A stretch of DNA of 64,000 bases from Palsa-504 sp963808615. Its GTDB lineage: Bacteria > Actinomycetota > Actinomycetes > Streptosporangiales > Streptosporangiaceae. Below the pieces are notes generated by a model. That model worked only from the letters and a program-made list of their open reading frames with translations, had not been told where the DNA came from and ran no database searches. Positions 1 to 8,812 of this stretch are shown one piece after another; within the stretch, counting starts at the first letter, position 1; every line of letters starts with the position of its first letter. A program made the position numbers and the translations under genes. Where the stretch lies: the NCBI GenBank assembly GCA_963808615.1, contig CAWEGV010000013.1, positions 186,001 to 250,000 on the forward strand, read 5' to 3'.

Positions 1-6
1 CCGGGC

Positions 7-905
7 CTAGGCGCGGGGCCGGCGGCCGCCCCAGGCGCGCTCGCCGAGCAGGGGGAGGGCGGCCGGGACCAGGATGCCGCGGACCACGGTGGCGTCGATC
101 AGCACCGCGGCCGCGGTCCCGATGCCGAGGATCTTGAGATCCACCAGGGGCAGCGGGGCGAGGGAGGACAGTGGTCGAAGATCGAGAACACGGCCACCAT
201 CACCGCGGAGACGGCCAGCAGGATGGGGATGCCCGCCGCGACCAGGGCGCCGAATACCACAGCAGCAGGATCAGCGTGAGCGGCACCGAGGTGGCTTCGG
301 CCTGGCGGAAGCTCAGCGAGCTGTCGATGGCCGGGCGATGCTGGCGTCGCCGGTCTCGGCCACGATCAGGCCTGGATGGGCGGCTGCACAGCCGCTACCG
401 CGCGCTGGTCCGCGCACGGCTGATCGGCGTTGGGCACGTTGCCGGCACGTCGAACGTGATCAGCGCCGCGCTGGTGACGACGCCTGCGCTGAAGGCGGAT
501 GCCGCCGACTACCGCGTCGGAGGCGGAGGAGCCGGGGGACCACAGCAGGGCGGTCAGGGTGGCCACCACCTGCCGGACAGCCTGCTGCAGGCTTGCGTCG
601 TGCGCAAACTCTGGCCGGCTGCGCGCGCCTGGATCAGCACGGCCTCACTGGACGCGCCGTACGTAGTAGGCCGGCGCGTCTGGTGCAAGGCCCGTTCGGC
701 CTGGCCCGCCTGGCCGGGATCGTAGCTGGGCAGGTTCTTCGAACCGAGCGCCTGGCTGACCACGAACAGCAGGGCGACCAGCGCGAGCCAGCCGAAGGTG
801 GCGGTCTTGAAGTGCCGGGCGCTCCACCCGGCGATCCGTTCGACGGCCGGGCGTTTTCCCGGCCGCTGATCGCGATCGCGGTATGCGGCTCTGCAGGCAC
901 ATGAA
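7..905 (-). pseudogene. Decayed MMPL-family (RND) transporter gene
   Basis: MMPL proteins are 12-TM lipid or drug exporters of about 700 residues. Read leftwards, the sequence near 870-700 gives a typical MMPL N-terminus (RHFKTATFGWLALVALLF, then a run rich in G/S/L leading to DPGQAGQAERAL). The end at 160-7 gives the typical last helix and tail (GIGTAAAVLIDATVVRGILV ... LLGERAWGG), with a TAG stop at 7-9. Only about 900 bp separate the two ends, and the intervening helices change frame at least twice (near 180 and 260), so the gene carries a large internal deletion plus frameshifts. No intact product is possible. The family call rests on recognised sequence style; an alignment was not run. 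Confidence 0.7.
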
Positions 906-1066
906 CACGATGGGATAGTCCTAGATGCTGAATGCCGAACAGGAACACGAGCGAAGGCTCGGGGAAACGAAGGCTGGGGCGGGGGGGGGGGGCAGCGCGG
1001 CTAGGAGCAGCGCGGGCTAGGAGCAGCGCCGGGCTAGCAAGAACGCGGGCTAGACAAAGCGCGGGC

Positions 1067-1327
1067 TCAGGGAAGGATGGCCAGCACCACGGGGACGCCG
1101 GCCGCGGTCGCGACACCGCCGGTCCGCAGCACCGTCCGGGCGGCGGGCATCGTGCCGAGCTGTGCCTTGGGGAAGTCCGCGGCGGGCTCGGAGGCGACGG
1201 CCATGACGGCCAGGGTCAGCACCACCCAGCCGAACAGGGCGCGCCGCCAGTAACGCGCCCGCCAGCCCGCGACCCGCTTGCTGAGCGGAACCTGCGGCGG
1301 GCGGGAACGCCACACTGGCACACCCAT
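1067..1327 (-). pseudogene. Second MMPL-like N-terminal remnant
   Basis: An 86-codon frame begins with a basic stretch followed by one hydrophobic helix (RVAGWRARYWRRALFGWVVL), which resembles the first transmembrane segment of MMPL transporters. It then runs straight into an unrelated short tail and stops. It lies just upstream, in the same orientation, of the other MMPL remnant, so the two may be parts of one or two decayed transporter genes. It could instead be a genuine short membrane peptide; nothing else in the sequence supports that. Confidence 0.35.
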
Positions 1328-1493
1328 GATGGCCTCACTTGCTGAAGCTGGCGGGCGCCTTCGGTCGGCGCCGGCCCCCGGTTGCTGCGTTTCTCCAGCG
1401 GAGCATAGACCCCCCCGGGCCTGATACAGGCCATACTTGACCAAGCCACTGGCGCATTCGTGGCCTCTTTCTTCGTTGGCAGCGGGTGAGCGG

Positions 1494-2355
1494 TTACCTG
1501 GTGCGAGCAGTCGGCTCCTCGCCCCGCCCGTGAGCTGGACCCTCATGGGCGGGGCTAGGACCACGGTCCGTTCGGCCGAAAATCGGCGGCAGCGGCCCGG
1601 GACGCTCGAGCAGGTCCTTGGCCGCCGCCAGCGGGTCTTCCGGCGGGCGCAGCAGCGCCCGCGCGATGGTGGCGTGAGCGCGGGCGGTCAGCACCAGGAC
1701 GTAGTTGAATGCGGCGAACAGGACCAGGCAGGCCACCGCGGTCAGCAGCGCCTTGGGCAAGGTGAGACAGGGGCCGCGCCCGAGCCGGACGGGCCATTCG
1801 GGAAGTAGCCGAGCTGCACGCCGTGGACCGCGAGCCCGTGCGGGTAATGCTGACCGGCGCCCAGTACCGCGGAGCGGCCGACGGCCAGGGTCAGCCAGAC
1901 GATCAGCACCAGGCCGCCCACGATGACCAGCGGGACGAGCAGGCCGGTCAGGTATGCGAACTCCCGCCAGGTGGCCACGTCCTTCCAGCGGGCGCCGGCC
2001 GGGCCATCAGGCCCGGGGTGGCAGGCTGCCGGTAACGGCTGGGTACCGGCTGGCCGAACACCCAGCGCAGCCGGGCCCGCTCGACGTCGGCGCACCGGTG
2101 CAGGAACCCGGCCACGGCCACCAGCACTGGCAGGCCGACCAGGGTGAGCGCGAGGGCGGCCGCCCCGCAGGCGGCGGCCAGCGCCGCGCCGAGCAGCAGC
2201 CATCCGGTCACCTGGTAGGCCAGCAGGTACCAGGCGGCGCGCCAGGTGCTGGCGGTCCAGGCCTGGCGCAGCGGGTTGCGGTGCAGGGTCAGCGGCGCGG
2301 CGGCCGGGCGGGCCGGCTGGGCCGGAGGGCTGAGCGGGGGCGCGGGGGCGTTCAT
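1494..2355 (-). pseudogene. Frameshifted putative-sensor membrane protein
   Basis: The first 120 codons encode the paired-helix sensor region common in actinobacterial histidine kinases (LALTLVGLPVLVAVAGFLHR, then DVERARLRWVFGQPVPSRYR). The frame then shifts near 2000 into a segment with WREFAYLTGLLVPLVIVGGL, and again near 1750 into LLTAVACLVLFAAFNYVLVL, so the full sensor domain can be read only across three frames. There is no kinase domain. The original start overlaps the stop of the upstream 77-residue membrane protein (ATGA at 2352-2355), making it the third gene of an ArsR-led operon. The order of segments matches the Pfam 'putative sensor' family from memory; the frameshifts are read directly. 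Confidence 0.6.
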
Positions 2356-2585
2356 CCGACGTCCCGCATGAGCTGCTCCACCGCGCTGACGTGCTCGGTG
2401 AGCTTCTGCATCTGGTCGCGCAGTTCCTGCTGGTTGGCGACCGCTTCCTCGGCCAGCTTGCGGTAGGCGGCCATCGCGATCGCGTCGGCGCGGTGCCGCT
2501 GCAGCCGGTAGTACTGGCTCACGATCACGGCCGCCGCGGCGCAGATCGGGACGAAGATGGCCAGCAGGACACCGATGGCCGCCAT
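2352..2585 (-). CDS. Small single-pass membrane protein with coiled coil
   Basis: A 77-residue product. It has one N-terminal transmembrane helix (about residues 4-25, AIGVLLAIFVPICAAAAVIV) followed by a charged, heptad-like segment (about 35-72, KLAEEAVANQQELRDQMQKL), probably a cytoplasmic coiled coil. It starts within the stop codon of the ArsR gene (TGATG) and its own stop overlaps the start of the sensor gene, so all three are translationally coupled. Similar short proteins often sit between a regulator and a membrane sensor in actinobacteria. The function is unknown; a tether or partner of the sensor is a guess. Confidence 0.7.
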   Translation of the reverse strand: MAAIGVLLAIFVPICAAAAVIVSQYYRLQRHRADAIAMAAYRKLAEEAVANQQELRDQMQKLTEHVSAVEQLMRDVG

Positions 2586-2920
2586 CAGTTGCCCTGTCTC
2601 ATGTCGTAGTCGCCTTTCTCGCCGTCTGCCTCATCGTCGCCGAGCGCCGCCACGATGGTCTCGGCGGTCACCCGCAGGTCGAACGGGGCCAGCTGGAAGT
2701 ACTTCATCGCCTTGCCGTCCTCCGACAGCTCCAGCTGTCCGGTTACCATCCCGGCCTTCTCCAGCCGGTCCAGGTGCATGTACAGCAGGGGCCTGGACAT
2801 CTCCAGCCTGCGGGCCAGCTCGCTGACGTGGACCCGTCCGCCCGCAAGCTCCGCGACGATCCGCAGTCGCAGAGGGTGGGCCACGGCGGTGAGCATCGCC
2901 AGCAGCTCGTCGGTGGTCAC
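2585..2920 (-). CDS. ArsR-family winged-helix transcriptional regulator
   Basis: A 111-residue protein with the canonical ArsR fold: LTAVAHPLRLRIVAELAGG, then the recognition segment VSELARRLEMSRPLLYMHLD, then the wing (LELSEDGKAMKYFQLAPFDL). No cysteine cluster for metal sensing is visible, so it may be a non-metal ArsR-type repressor. The start is GTG at 2920 with AGGAG about 8 nt upstream. It leads an operon with the small membrane protein and the broken sensor gene. A 12+12 bp inverted repeat lies 25 bp upstream at 2945-2974 and is a likely autoregulatory operator, which could also act on the divergent DUF1707 gene. Confidence 0.85.
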   Translation of the reverse strand: MTTDELLAMLTAVAHPLRLRIVAELAGGRVHVSELARRLEMSRPLLYMHLDRLEKAGMVTGQLELSEDGKAMKYFQLAPFDLRVTAETIVAALGDDEADGEKGDYDMRQGN

Positions 2921-2944
2921 TCCCGGCTCCTAGGTGGTCTGTAT

Positions 2945-2974
2945 TTCATCTGCAAGATACAACTTGCATATGAA
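2945..2974. promoter_or_regulatory. Inverted repeat, likely ArsR operator
   Basis: The arms TTCATCTGCAAG and CTTGCATATGAA are complementary at 11 of 12 positions and are separated by ATACAA. The element is AT-rich against a very GC-rich background and lies between the arsR-like gene (leftward) and the first DUF1707 gene (rightward). This is the usual size and symmetry of an ArsR dimer site. Binding is inferred. Confidence 0.6.
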
Positions 2975-3092
2975 GGAGCTGGCTGTCAATGAGCTATCCG
3001 GCGCGCCGGGTGGCATTCGGCTTGCTGTCCGATCTCTCGCGATATATCGTGGAGGCATCTGGGATTCCCCGTTCTTGCATACGGAGGGCACG

Positions 3093-3644
3093 ATGACCGA
3101 GGGATTCAACGTGCGCGTCGGGGACGCCGACCGTGAGGCGGTCGCGGCCCAGCTGCGTGACCACTACGCGGATGGCCGGCTGACGCTCGACGAGCTGAAC
3201 GAGCGCCTGGACCAGACGTTCGGGGCCAAGACCAAGGCCGACCTGACGACCGTGATGCGGGACCTGCCCTACACGGCGCGGACCACCGCGGGCCTGCCGA
3301 GCGGGAGCTACGGCAACTCCGCATGGCAGGGGCCGCACTGGCAGGGGCCAGCCTCCTCGGCCGGCCCGGACTGGCAGGCCGGCGCGGGCCCAGGTGGCCG
3401 CCGGCCGCCGTTCGCCGCGTTCGCGCCGATGATGATGGCCCTGGTGTGGGTGTTCCTGATCCTCGGGGCCGTGATGCTGTTCGGCATCGGCGGCGGGGAC
3501 CGGCCGATCGCCATCGTGCTGATCATCGCCGCGCTGGCGTTCCTCAGGCGGCTGTTCGGCGGGCGGCGCCGGGGCTTCGGCGGCCCGCGGGGACCGCGCC
3601 GTGGGCCGAGGGGACCCCGGGGACCCAGGGGTCCGCGTTTCTGA
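3093..3644 (+). CDS. DUF1707 domain membrane protein with GPR-rich tail
   Basis: A 183-residue protein. Residues 1-60 form a DUF1707 (SHOCT-like) domain, seen as VRVGDADREAVAAQLRDHYA followed by DGRLTLDELNERLDQ and the closing DLP motif. A Gly/Pro/Trp-rich linker and one or two transmembrane helices follow (about 110-150). The C-terminal tail is a run of GPRGPR-type repeats. The start is ATG at 3093 with GGAGGG 5-10 nt upstream; an in-frame extension further upstream crosses the promoter region and is rejected. The domain is common in actinobacterial envelope proteins of unknown role. A paralogue follows at 3808. Confidence 0.8.
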   Translation: MTEGFNVRVGDADREAVAAQLRDHYADGRLTLDELNERLDQTFGAKTKADLTTVMRDLPYTARTTAGLPSGSYGNSAWQGPHWQGPASSAGPDWQAGAGPGGRRPPFAAFAPMMMALVWVFLILGAVMLFGIGGGDRPIAIVLIIAALAFLRRLFGGRRRGFGGPRGPRRGPRGPRGPRGPRF

Positions 3645-3807
3645 CGCGTCGCCTGGGCATCTGACGGATTGGTGATCGCCCCGGGGCGGGTGTGCCCCCG
3701 GATTCGCTCACGGGTCCCCGCTGATTCTGTCGCCAGCTGGGTTCCGCACCGGGCCGTGCCGACTTATCGTTGAGTCAGGTAGTCGGCTTGGCGAACCCGG
3801 AAACCCG

Positions 3808-4278
3808 ATGACGAGGCGATACGACGTCCGAACCGGAATGCTAGAAGAAGATCCCGACGCGGGAGCGCCGCGTGAGCACCTGATACCTGGCTGGCGCGTG
3901 CCCGGGCACAGCCGGTACGACTACGACATCCGGATCGGGGACGCCGAGCGCGACGCCACGATGACCCAGCTGCGGGAGCACTTCGTGGCCGGGCGGCTGG
4001 ACCTCGACGAGCTGACCGAGCGGATCGACCTCGCGCTGACCGCCAAGACGCAGGGCCAGATCGACGGCCTGATGGCCGACCTGCCGCGGCCACCCAGGGG
4101 GTCGAAGGCCGCCCGTGCCGAGTCGCGGCCGCCGGTCCCCGATCAGGACGCCGGCCGCTTCCTGGTCTTCGCGCTGCTGCTGTTCGCGCTGGCCACGTGG
4201 ATCCTGATCATGGCCTGGATGGCCCGCCACGCCGCCTGGACCGGGCCGTATCCCAACGTGCCGCCGCCGCATCCCTGA
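3808..4278 (+). CDS. Second DUF1707 domain membrane protein
   Basis: A 156-residue paralogue of the gene at 3093. The DUF1707 domain lies at about residues 40-95 (IRIGDAERDATMTQLREHFV, then AGRLDLDELTERIDLALTAK), and a single transmembrane helix at about 122-142 (FLVFALLLFALATWILIMAW). The tail is short and Pro-rich. Upstream of residue 40 is an acidic extension that may be trimmed if a later start is used; none has a better ribosome site. The role is unknown; adjacent DUF1707 pairs suggest a shared envelope function. Confidence 0.75.
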   Translation: MTRRYDVRTGMLEEDPDAGAPREHLIPGWRVPGHSRYDYDIRIGDAERDATMTQLREHFVAGRLDLDELTERIDLALTAKTQGQIDGLMADLPRPPRGSKAARAESRPPVPDQDAGRFLVFALLLFALATWILIMAWMARHAAWTGPYPNVPPPHP

Positions 4279-4287
4279 CCGGCCGGC

Positions 4288-4314
4288 ACTGACCGGTCAG
4301 TGCTGACCGGTCAG
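4288..4314. terminator. Paired palindromes between convergent genes
   Basis: A perfect 14-bp palindrome (ACTGACCGGTCAGT, 4288-4301) is followed by a second copy of its core (CTGACCGGTCAG, 4303-4314). The second copy overlaps the stop codon of the clamp gene. They lie between the convergent DUF1707 and clamp genes, the place for a bidirectional terminator. There is no T-run. Confidence 0.45.
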
Positions 4315-5591
4315 GCGTCCGCCAGGGCGCGCAGCGGCACGACCAGGTAGCGGTAGTCGGGGGCCGACTCCTCGCCCGGCCGCGGGCTGGCCGTGATCAG
4401 GGCCGGCTTGGTCGGGCTGGTGAACTCCAGCCGGACGCAGCCCTCCTCCTTCGGGGCGGCCCCGTCCCGCTTGCCCTTGGCCTGATCCGACGTATCGTCG
4501 GCCTCCGGGGCGGCGGCTGAGGAGGTCCCGGCCGCCGCGACCAGCGCCGCGGTCAGGCCATCGAGCAGGTAGTGCGGGCTGAACGCGATCGCGGACTCCT
4601 CGCCGGAGAAGTCGGCGGCCACGGTCTCCCTGGCCCGTGCCTGCCCCTTGGTGCCCGCCTCGATGGTGACCTTCCCCGGCTCGAACGACAGCCGGACCGA
4701 GCTGCCCCGCTCAGCGACCAGCGCCACCCGCCGGACCGCCTCGGCCAGCGGGCCGGCCGGCATGTCGCCCCGGCTGCCGAAGTCCGCGGGGAACTTGGAG
4801 CTGTACTTGATGTACTCCCCCCCGATCAGGCGGGTGGTCAGCCGGCGCCCGCCGGACTCGAAGCCGATCATGGCGTCGGCGGCCCGCAGCGAGCCGCCCG
4901 CCCCGGCCTGCGAGCTCCGGGCGGACCCGGTCCCTTCCGCCCCGCGGGTGAGGATCCGGACCGGGACGCCAGGTGCCATCATCCGCGCCGCGTCGGCCAG
5001 CGTCTTGGCCGGCACCAGGAGCGTGCTGCTGACCTCCGGCCGGGCCGGGTCCCAGCCGAGCTCCCTGATGGCCAGCCGGTACCTGTCGGTCGCGACCAGC
5101 GTGATCGTGTCCCCGGCGATCTCGACGTTGACCCCGGTAATGACGGGCAGCGTGTCGTCCCGGCTGGCGGCCGGGGTGACCTGGCTGATCGCGGTGGCCA
5201 GCGCGCCGCCGTCCACGGTGCCGGCCAGCCGGGGCAGCTCCGGCAGCCGCGGGTACTCCCCCAGCGGCAGCGTGACCAGGCTGAACGACGCCGCCCCGCA
5301 GGTCAGGGTCACGTCGTCGGCGTCGTCGGCCTCGATGGGATGCCCGGGCAGGCTGCGCGTGATCTCGGCCAGCAGGCGCCCGGGGACCAGTACGGTCCCC
5401 GGCTCGGCCACGTCCGCGTCGATCCGGATCCGGGCCGACACCTCGTAATCGAAGCAGGACAGGGTCAGCCCGCCGGACTCCGCGGCCAGCAGCAGCCCGG
5501 ACAAGATCGGCAGCACCGGCCGGGAGGGCAGCGAACGCGCTACCCAGGCCACCGCCTCAGCCAGCGCATCGCGCTCCACCACGAACCGCAT
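4311..5591 (-). CDS. dnaN: DNA polymerase III beta subunit (sliding clamp) paralogue
   Basis: A 426-residue protein with the three-domain clamp pattern. Domain I begins MRFVVERDALAEAVAWVARS and includes LPSRPVLPILSGLLL. Domain II contains DDTLPVITGVNVEI and LVATDRYRLAIREL. Domain III ends with YRYLVVPLRALADA, where clamps normally have a Y-LMP-R tail. It carries two insertions relative to a typical clamp of about 370 residues: a Ser/Gly-rich one near residue 225 and an acidic/Lys-rich one near 375. The start is ATG at 5591 with GGAGG about 10 nt upstream. It sits away from any dnaA or recF, so it is probably an accessory second clamp. The reading frame is continuous with the upstream hydrolase (see that entry). 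Confidence 0.85.
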   Translation of the reverse strand: MRFVVERDALAEAVAWVARSLPSRPVLPILSGLLLAAESGGLTLSCFDYEVSARIRIDADVAEPGTVLVPGRLLAEITRSLPGHPIEADDADDVTLTCGAASFSLVTLPLGEYPRLPELPRLAGTVDGGALATAISQVTPAASRDDTLPVITGVNVEIAGDTITLVATDRYRLAIRELGWDPARPEVSSTLLVPAKTLADAARMMAPGVPVRILTRGAEGTGSARSSQAGAGGSLRAADAMIGFESGGRRLTTRLIGGEYIKYSSKFPADFGSRGDMPAGPLAEAVRRVALVAERGSSVRLSFEPGKVTIEAGTKGQARARETVAADFSGEESAIAFSPHYLLDGLTAALVAAAGTSSAAAPEADDTSDQAKGKRDGAAPKEEGCVRLEFTSPTKPALITASPRPGEESAPDYRYLVVPLRALADA

Positions 5592-5734
5592 CCCAGCCGC
5601 CTCCAGCCCTGCAGTCTTCCTCTGGCAAGTACCGACCCGCCCGCACACAAATATTCGCATGAGGCACCGACATTTTCGGGTCTCCTGGCTGGTACCGCCA
5701 GATCTGGCACCGCGGGCCAGGCGGCGGCCGGCCG

Positions 5735-5998
5735 CTAGGTGATCAGGCCGGGCGGAGCAGAGTCCAGGGTGGCGTTGATCGCCTTGGCCAGGGCCCGTGC
5801 CGATTCGGCGGTGAGTTCGACCGCGACGCGCGCCGAGGGGCCGGCGCCCGGGTCGAGGAAGTCGATGTTGAGGGTGTGCTCGGCCTGCGCGTGCACCGGG
5901 TGGTCGAAATACACGCTCGCGTCGGTCACCTTGAACCAGCCGGACGGTCCCTTCCCGCTGCCGCTGATCGAGACCTTCTCCGTCAGGTAAGTGCACAT
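5735..5998 (-). CDS. DUF6295-type small conserved protein
   Basis: An 87-residue protein beginning MCTYLTEKVSISGSGKGPSG, with FKVTDASVYFDHPVHAQAEH in the middle and an Ala-rich helix (VELTAESARALAKAI) near the end. This matches a short actinobacterial family that I remember as DUF6295; its function is unknown. AGAGGAG lies 7-9 nt before the ATG, so it is clearly translated on its own. It occupies the space between the hydrolase and the clamp gene but in a different frame from the open frame that links those two. Confidence 0.75.
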   Translation of the reverse strand: MCTYLTEKVSISGSGKGPSGWFKVTDASVYFDHPVHAQAEHTLNIDFLDPGAGPSARVAVELTAESARALAKAINATLDSAPPGLIT

Positions 5999-6023
5999 TG
6001 ACGACTCCTCTCGCACTCGACGA

Positions 6024-6770
6024 TAACAGGTAGCGGCCGAAGAAGGCCCGGATCTTCCCCCAGGCGTCCACGGCGGCCTCGGGCCGGTAGTTGGGCCGGT
6101 CCACCTGCAGGAACGCGTGCCCGGCACCCTCGTAGGAGTGGAACTCATAGGTCTTGCCGTGGGCCTCCAGAGCGCGGGCGAGCTCGTCGACCTGAGCCGG
6201 GGACGGCGCGGCGTCGTCGCGGCCGAACAGCCCGAGCAGCGGGCAGTGCAGGTCCCCGGCCCGCTCGACCAGGGGCGGCATGCCGTGCAGCGGGTGGCCC
6301 TCGGGCGGGGTGCCGACGACATAGCCGCCGTAGCAGTCCGCCGCCGCGTCGATGGGCAGGCTGACCGCGGCCAGGAAGGCCTGCCGCCCGCCCGAGCAGT
6401 GGCCGATCACGCCGATCTTGCCGTTGGAGTTGCTCAGCCCGCGCAGGTAGGCGGCGGCGCCCGCCACCTCGCCCACGATCCGCTCGTCCGGGATGGGAAT
6501 GGCGCCCTGGGCCCGGGCCGCGGCCATCGCGTCGTCCGGGCTGGCCCCCGGCGCCTCACGGTGGTAGAGGTTCGGCATCACCGCGTTGTACCCGCCCGCG
6601 GCCAGTGCCCGGGTGAACTCCGCGGTCTGGCGGTCGTAACCGGGCAGGTGATGGATGACCACCACCCCGCCCACCGGCCCGGCCCGCAGTGACCGAGCCG
6701 AGTACGCCTCGATCTCGTCACCGCCGTGCCCGGTGATGGTCACCGTCTCGGCCAGCATCGCGTCATACAT
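6024..6770 (-). CDS. Dienelactone-hydrolase-family alpha/beta hydrolase, no stop codon of its own
   Basis: About 249 residues are homologous to the complete 247-residue gene at 10456-11199. The catalytic triad is visible: Cys in GHCSGG, Asp in FGRDDAAP and His in GAGHAF. The family hydrolyses lactone or ester bonds in the cytoplasm. The paralogue ends GRYLSA-stop, whereas here GRYL is followed by TTA TCG TCG with no stop. The frame stays open through the out-of-frame DUF6295 gene and runs in phase into the clamp gene to 4311. The end given here is where homology stops. Either the stop was lost by mutation or a sequence error hides it. The start ATG at 6770 faces the aldo/keto reductase remnant across a 90-bp divergent promoter region. 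Confidence 0.75.
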
Positions 6771-6859
6771 TCAGGCATCCTCCATCGGACTGGTATACCG
6801 CCGGCAATATGATTCCACCGCTACCACAGGCCAGCCAGGCCCTGTGAAAGGCTTCGGGC

Positions 6860-7057
6860 ATGACTTACGTAGCCGCCGATGACCGTTATAACAGGCTTCC
6901 CTACCGCCGCTGCGGGCGCAGCGGTCTGCTGCCGCCAGAGGTATCGCTCGGCTTGTGGCAGAACTTCGGCGACGGCAAGCCGGTCGAGGAGCAGCGGGCG
7001 ATCCTGCGCCGGGCGTTCGACCTGGGGATTACGCACTTCGACCTGGCTAACAACTAA
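6860..7057 (+). pseudogene. Severed 5' end of an aldo/keto reductase gene
   Basis: 65 codons match the first 65 of the complete gene at 9369 at most positions (YRRCGRSG, SLGLWQNFGD, QRAILRRAFDLG, THFDLANN). They stop at TAA exactly where the intact gene has the codon TAC for the catalytic tyrosine. The remainder of the gene lies beyond the integrase element at 9566 onwards. The two 5' ends are similar but clearly diverged, as expected if the element brought its own copy. Confidence 0.85.
7049..7056. other. Left crossover sequence of integrative element
   Basis: The 8-bp sequence AACAACTA is shared by the severed 5' end here and by the intact gene at 9558-9565. Sequences on either side differ. 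It is the point at which homology to the aldo/keto reductase ends, so it marks the likely crossover core. Confidence 0.6.
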
Positions 7058-7093
7058 GGCTGCCTTAGACGCACAGATGCTAGATTCCAGGAT

Positions 7094-8656
7094 ATGCGCT
7101 TGCTACCTGCCATCAGGCTGTCTATCTGGGACGATTCGAGCACGTCGCCAGAGAGGCAGATAGAGAAGATCCAGAACTACGCCCGGCTCGGCGACCACGA
7201 GCTTGTCCCCGTCAGCGAGGCAGAGTATGACCTCGACGTCTCTGGTGCCGTCTCCCCGTGGGAGCGGCCCGGCCTGGGACCCTGGCTCAAGGAAGACCGT
7301 CTCAGCATGTGGGACGCAATCTGCGTGGCCAAGCTCGACCGCCTCACGCGAAGCCTGATCGACTTCGTGACGCTGATGTCCTGGCTGGAAGCCCGGGGCA
7401 AGACGCTCGTCTGCCTGGACCCCCAGCTCGACCTAACGACCCCATCCGGGCGCGCGTTCGCCCAGATCCTCGTCACCTTCGCGGAGTACGAGCGGGAGAC
7501 TATCGCCGCCCGGGTCCGCGACGCCTGGCACAGGCTCAGGACAGATGGCCAGTACGCGGGCGGCCAGGTGCCTTTCGGCTACCGCCCGGTGAAGCTCGCG
7601 CGAGGCTGGGGCTACGAGCCAGATCCGGAGTACGCGCCGATCGTCGCGGAGATGTGCGAGCGCTACGTGCACTACGAGAGCCTGGGCTCGATAGCCCGCT
7701 GGCTGAACGAGTCTGGCGTGCCGACGCCCTGGAACGCGACCAGGAAGCGTAACGACAAGCCCCTGCGAGACACGATGTGGAAGACGACCAGCGTCCGGAA
7801 GATACTAGGCAGTCCGGCGATCCTGGGTGCCACTGTCAAGACAGACGGGACGCCGGTCACGGATGCGCAGGGTGTAGTCGTCTACCGGGCCGACGCGCTA
7901 GTCGCCAGGGACGTCTGGGAGCGCGTCCAGGCCCGGCTGCGGGCCAATCCCGTAAGCGCGAAGATCAACACTTGGACATTGACCGGGATCGCGTTCTGTG
8001 CCGTTTGCCAAGCCCCGATGTACTCGTCGGGCGCGATCTACAACGGGAAGCGGTACTCGTACTACTGCTGCGTTCACTCGCTGCGGCGCGACGGGAAGTG
8101 CACGGCCCGGCGTGTCAAGGCTGCCGAGCTGGAGACCGCGATCTCAGACGAGCTGCTAGCGCTCGTTGGCGACGTCGAGCTGACCGAGAACAAGCTGGTG
8201 CCCGGCCGCGACTACCGCGAGGACATGGCGCGCGTGGCCGACCAGATCTCGTACCTGTCACGGGAGGTCGCCCTGGGCGCTGTCTCAGGACGCGACGTCA
8301 GGGCGGATCAGGAGACGCTAAAGCGGGCGCACGATGAGCTGGCCCGGCTGGCTGCCCGGGAGCCGGTGGAGGCCCGCGTGGAGCCCATTAGGACCGGCCA
8401 GACGTTCCGCCAGAAGTGGGAATCGCTCGACGCCCCGGGCCGCAACGAGTTCCTACGCACTGCCGCTGTCCGGGCAGTCGTCAGCCGGGACGGGATGCCG
8501 CCGATCGAGGACCAGGCGGGGCCGATGACGTCCCTCGATATCCCGAGAATGGCGATCATCACTGACACCGACCTCTACGCCTTGATCTACCTCGGCAGCT
8601 TGGGTGACACGCTGCGCCGGGCCAGCGACCTGGCTGCCGCTGTCAGCTCGTCGTGA
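7094..8656 (+). CDS. Large serine recombinase (integrase)
   Basis: A 520-residue protein. The catalytic resolvase domain covers about 1-150, with the nucleophile Ser10 in IRLSIWDD, TSPERQ shortly after, and KLDRLTRS near residue 80. The recombinase domain follows (about 155-280, VPFGYRP ... VRKILGSPAILG). A zinc ribbon is formed by Cys302, Cys305, Cys325/326 and Cys336, and a coiled coil lies at about 375-435. This is the standard architecture of phage and ICE integrases that join attP and attB. It starts 38 bp inside the left core and its start codon is ATG. The protein looks intact, so the element may still be excisable. Confidence 0.92.
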   Translation: MRLLPAIRLSIWDDSSTSPERQIEKIQNYARLGDHELVPVSEAEYDLDVSGAVSPWERPGLGPWLKEDRLSMWDAICVAKLDRLTRSLIDFVTLMSWLEARGKTLVCLDPQLDLTTPSGRAFAQILVTFAEYERETIAARVRDAWHRLRTDGQYAGGQVPFGYRPVKLARGWGYEPDPEYAPIVAEMCERYVHYESLGSIARWLNESGVPTPWNATRKRNDKPLRDTMWKTTSVRKILGSPAILGATVKTDGTPVTDAQGVVVYRADALVARDVWERVQARLRANPVSAKINTWTLTGIAFCAVCQAPMYSSGAIYNGKRYSYYCCVHSLRRDGKCTARRVKAAELETAISDELLALVGDVELTENKLVPGRDYREDMARVADQISYLSREVALGAVSGRDVRADQETLKRAHDELARLAAREPVEARVEPIRTGQTFRQKWESLDAPGRNEFLRTAAVRAVVSRDGMPPIEDQAGPMTSLDIPRMAIITDTDLYALIYLGSLGDTLRRASDLAAAVSSS

Positions 8657-8812
8657 CGTAGGCCGGCCCTCTTGCTTTGCCCTGGTACCGCCAGGACGGC
8701 CAGAGAGCTGCTCCATGGCGTTTCAGCGACGAGAGCTGCCAGGCCGGTTCGGAGCAGTCTGGGACCATACAGCGGGATTCGGGACGCAATTAGAGACGTG
8801 ACATTCATCGGA

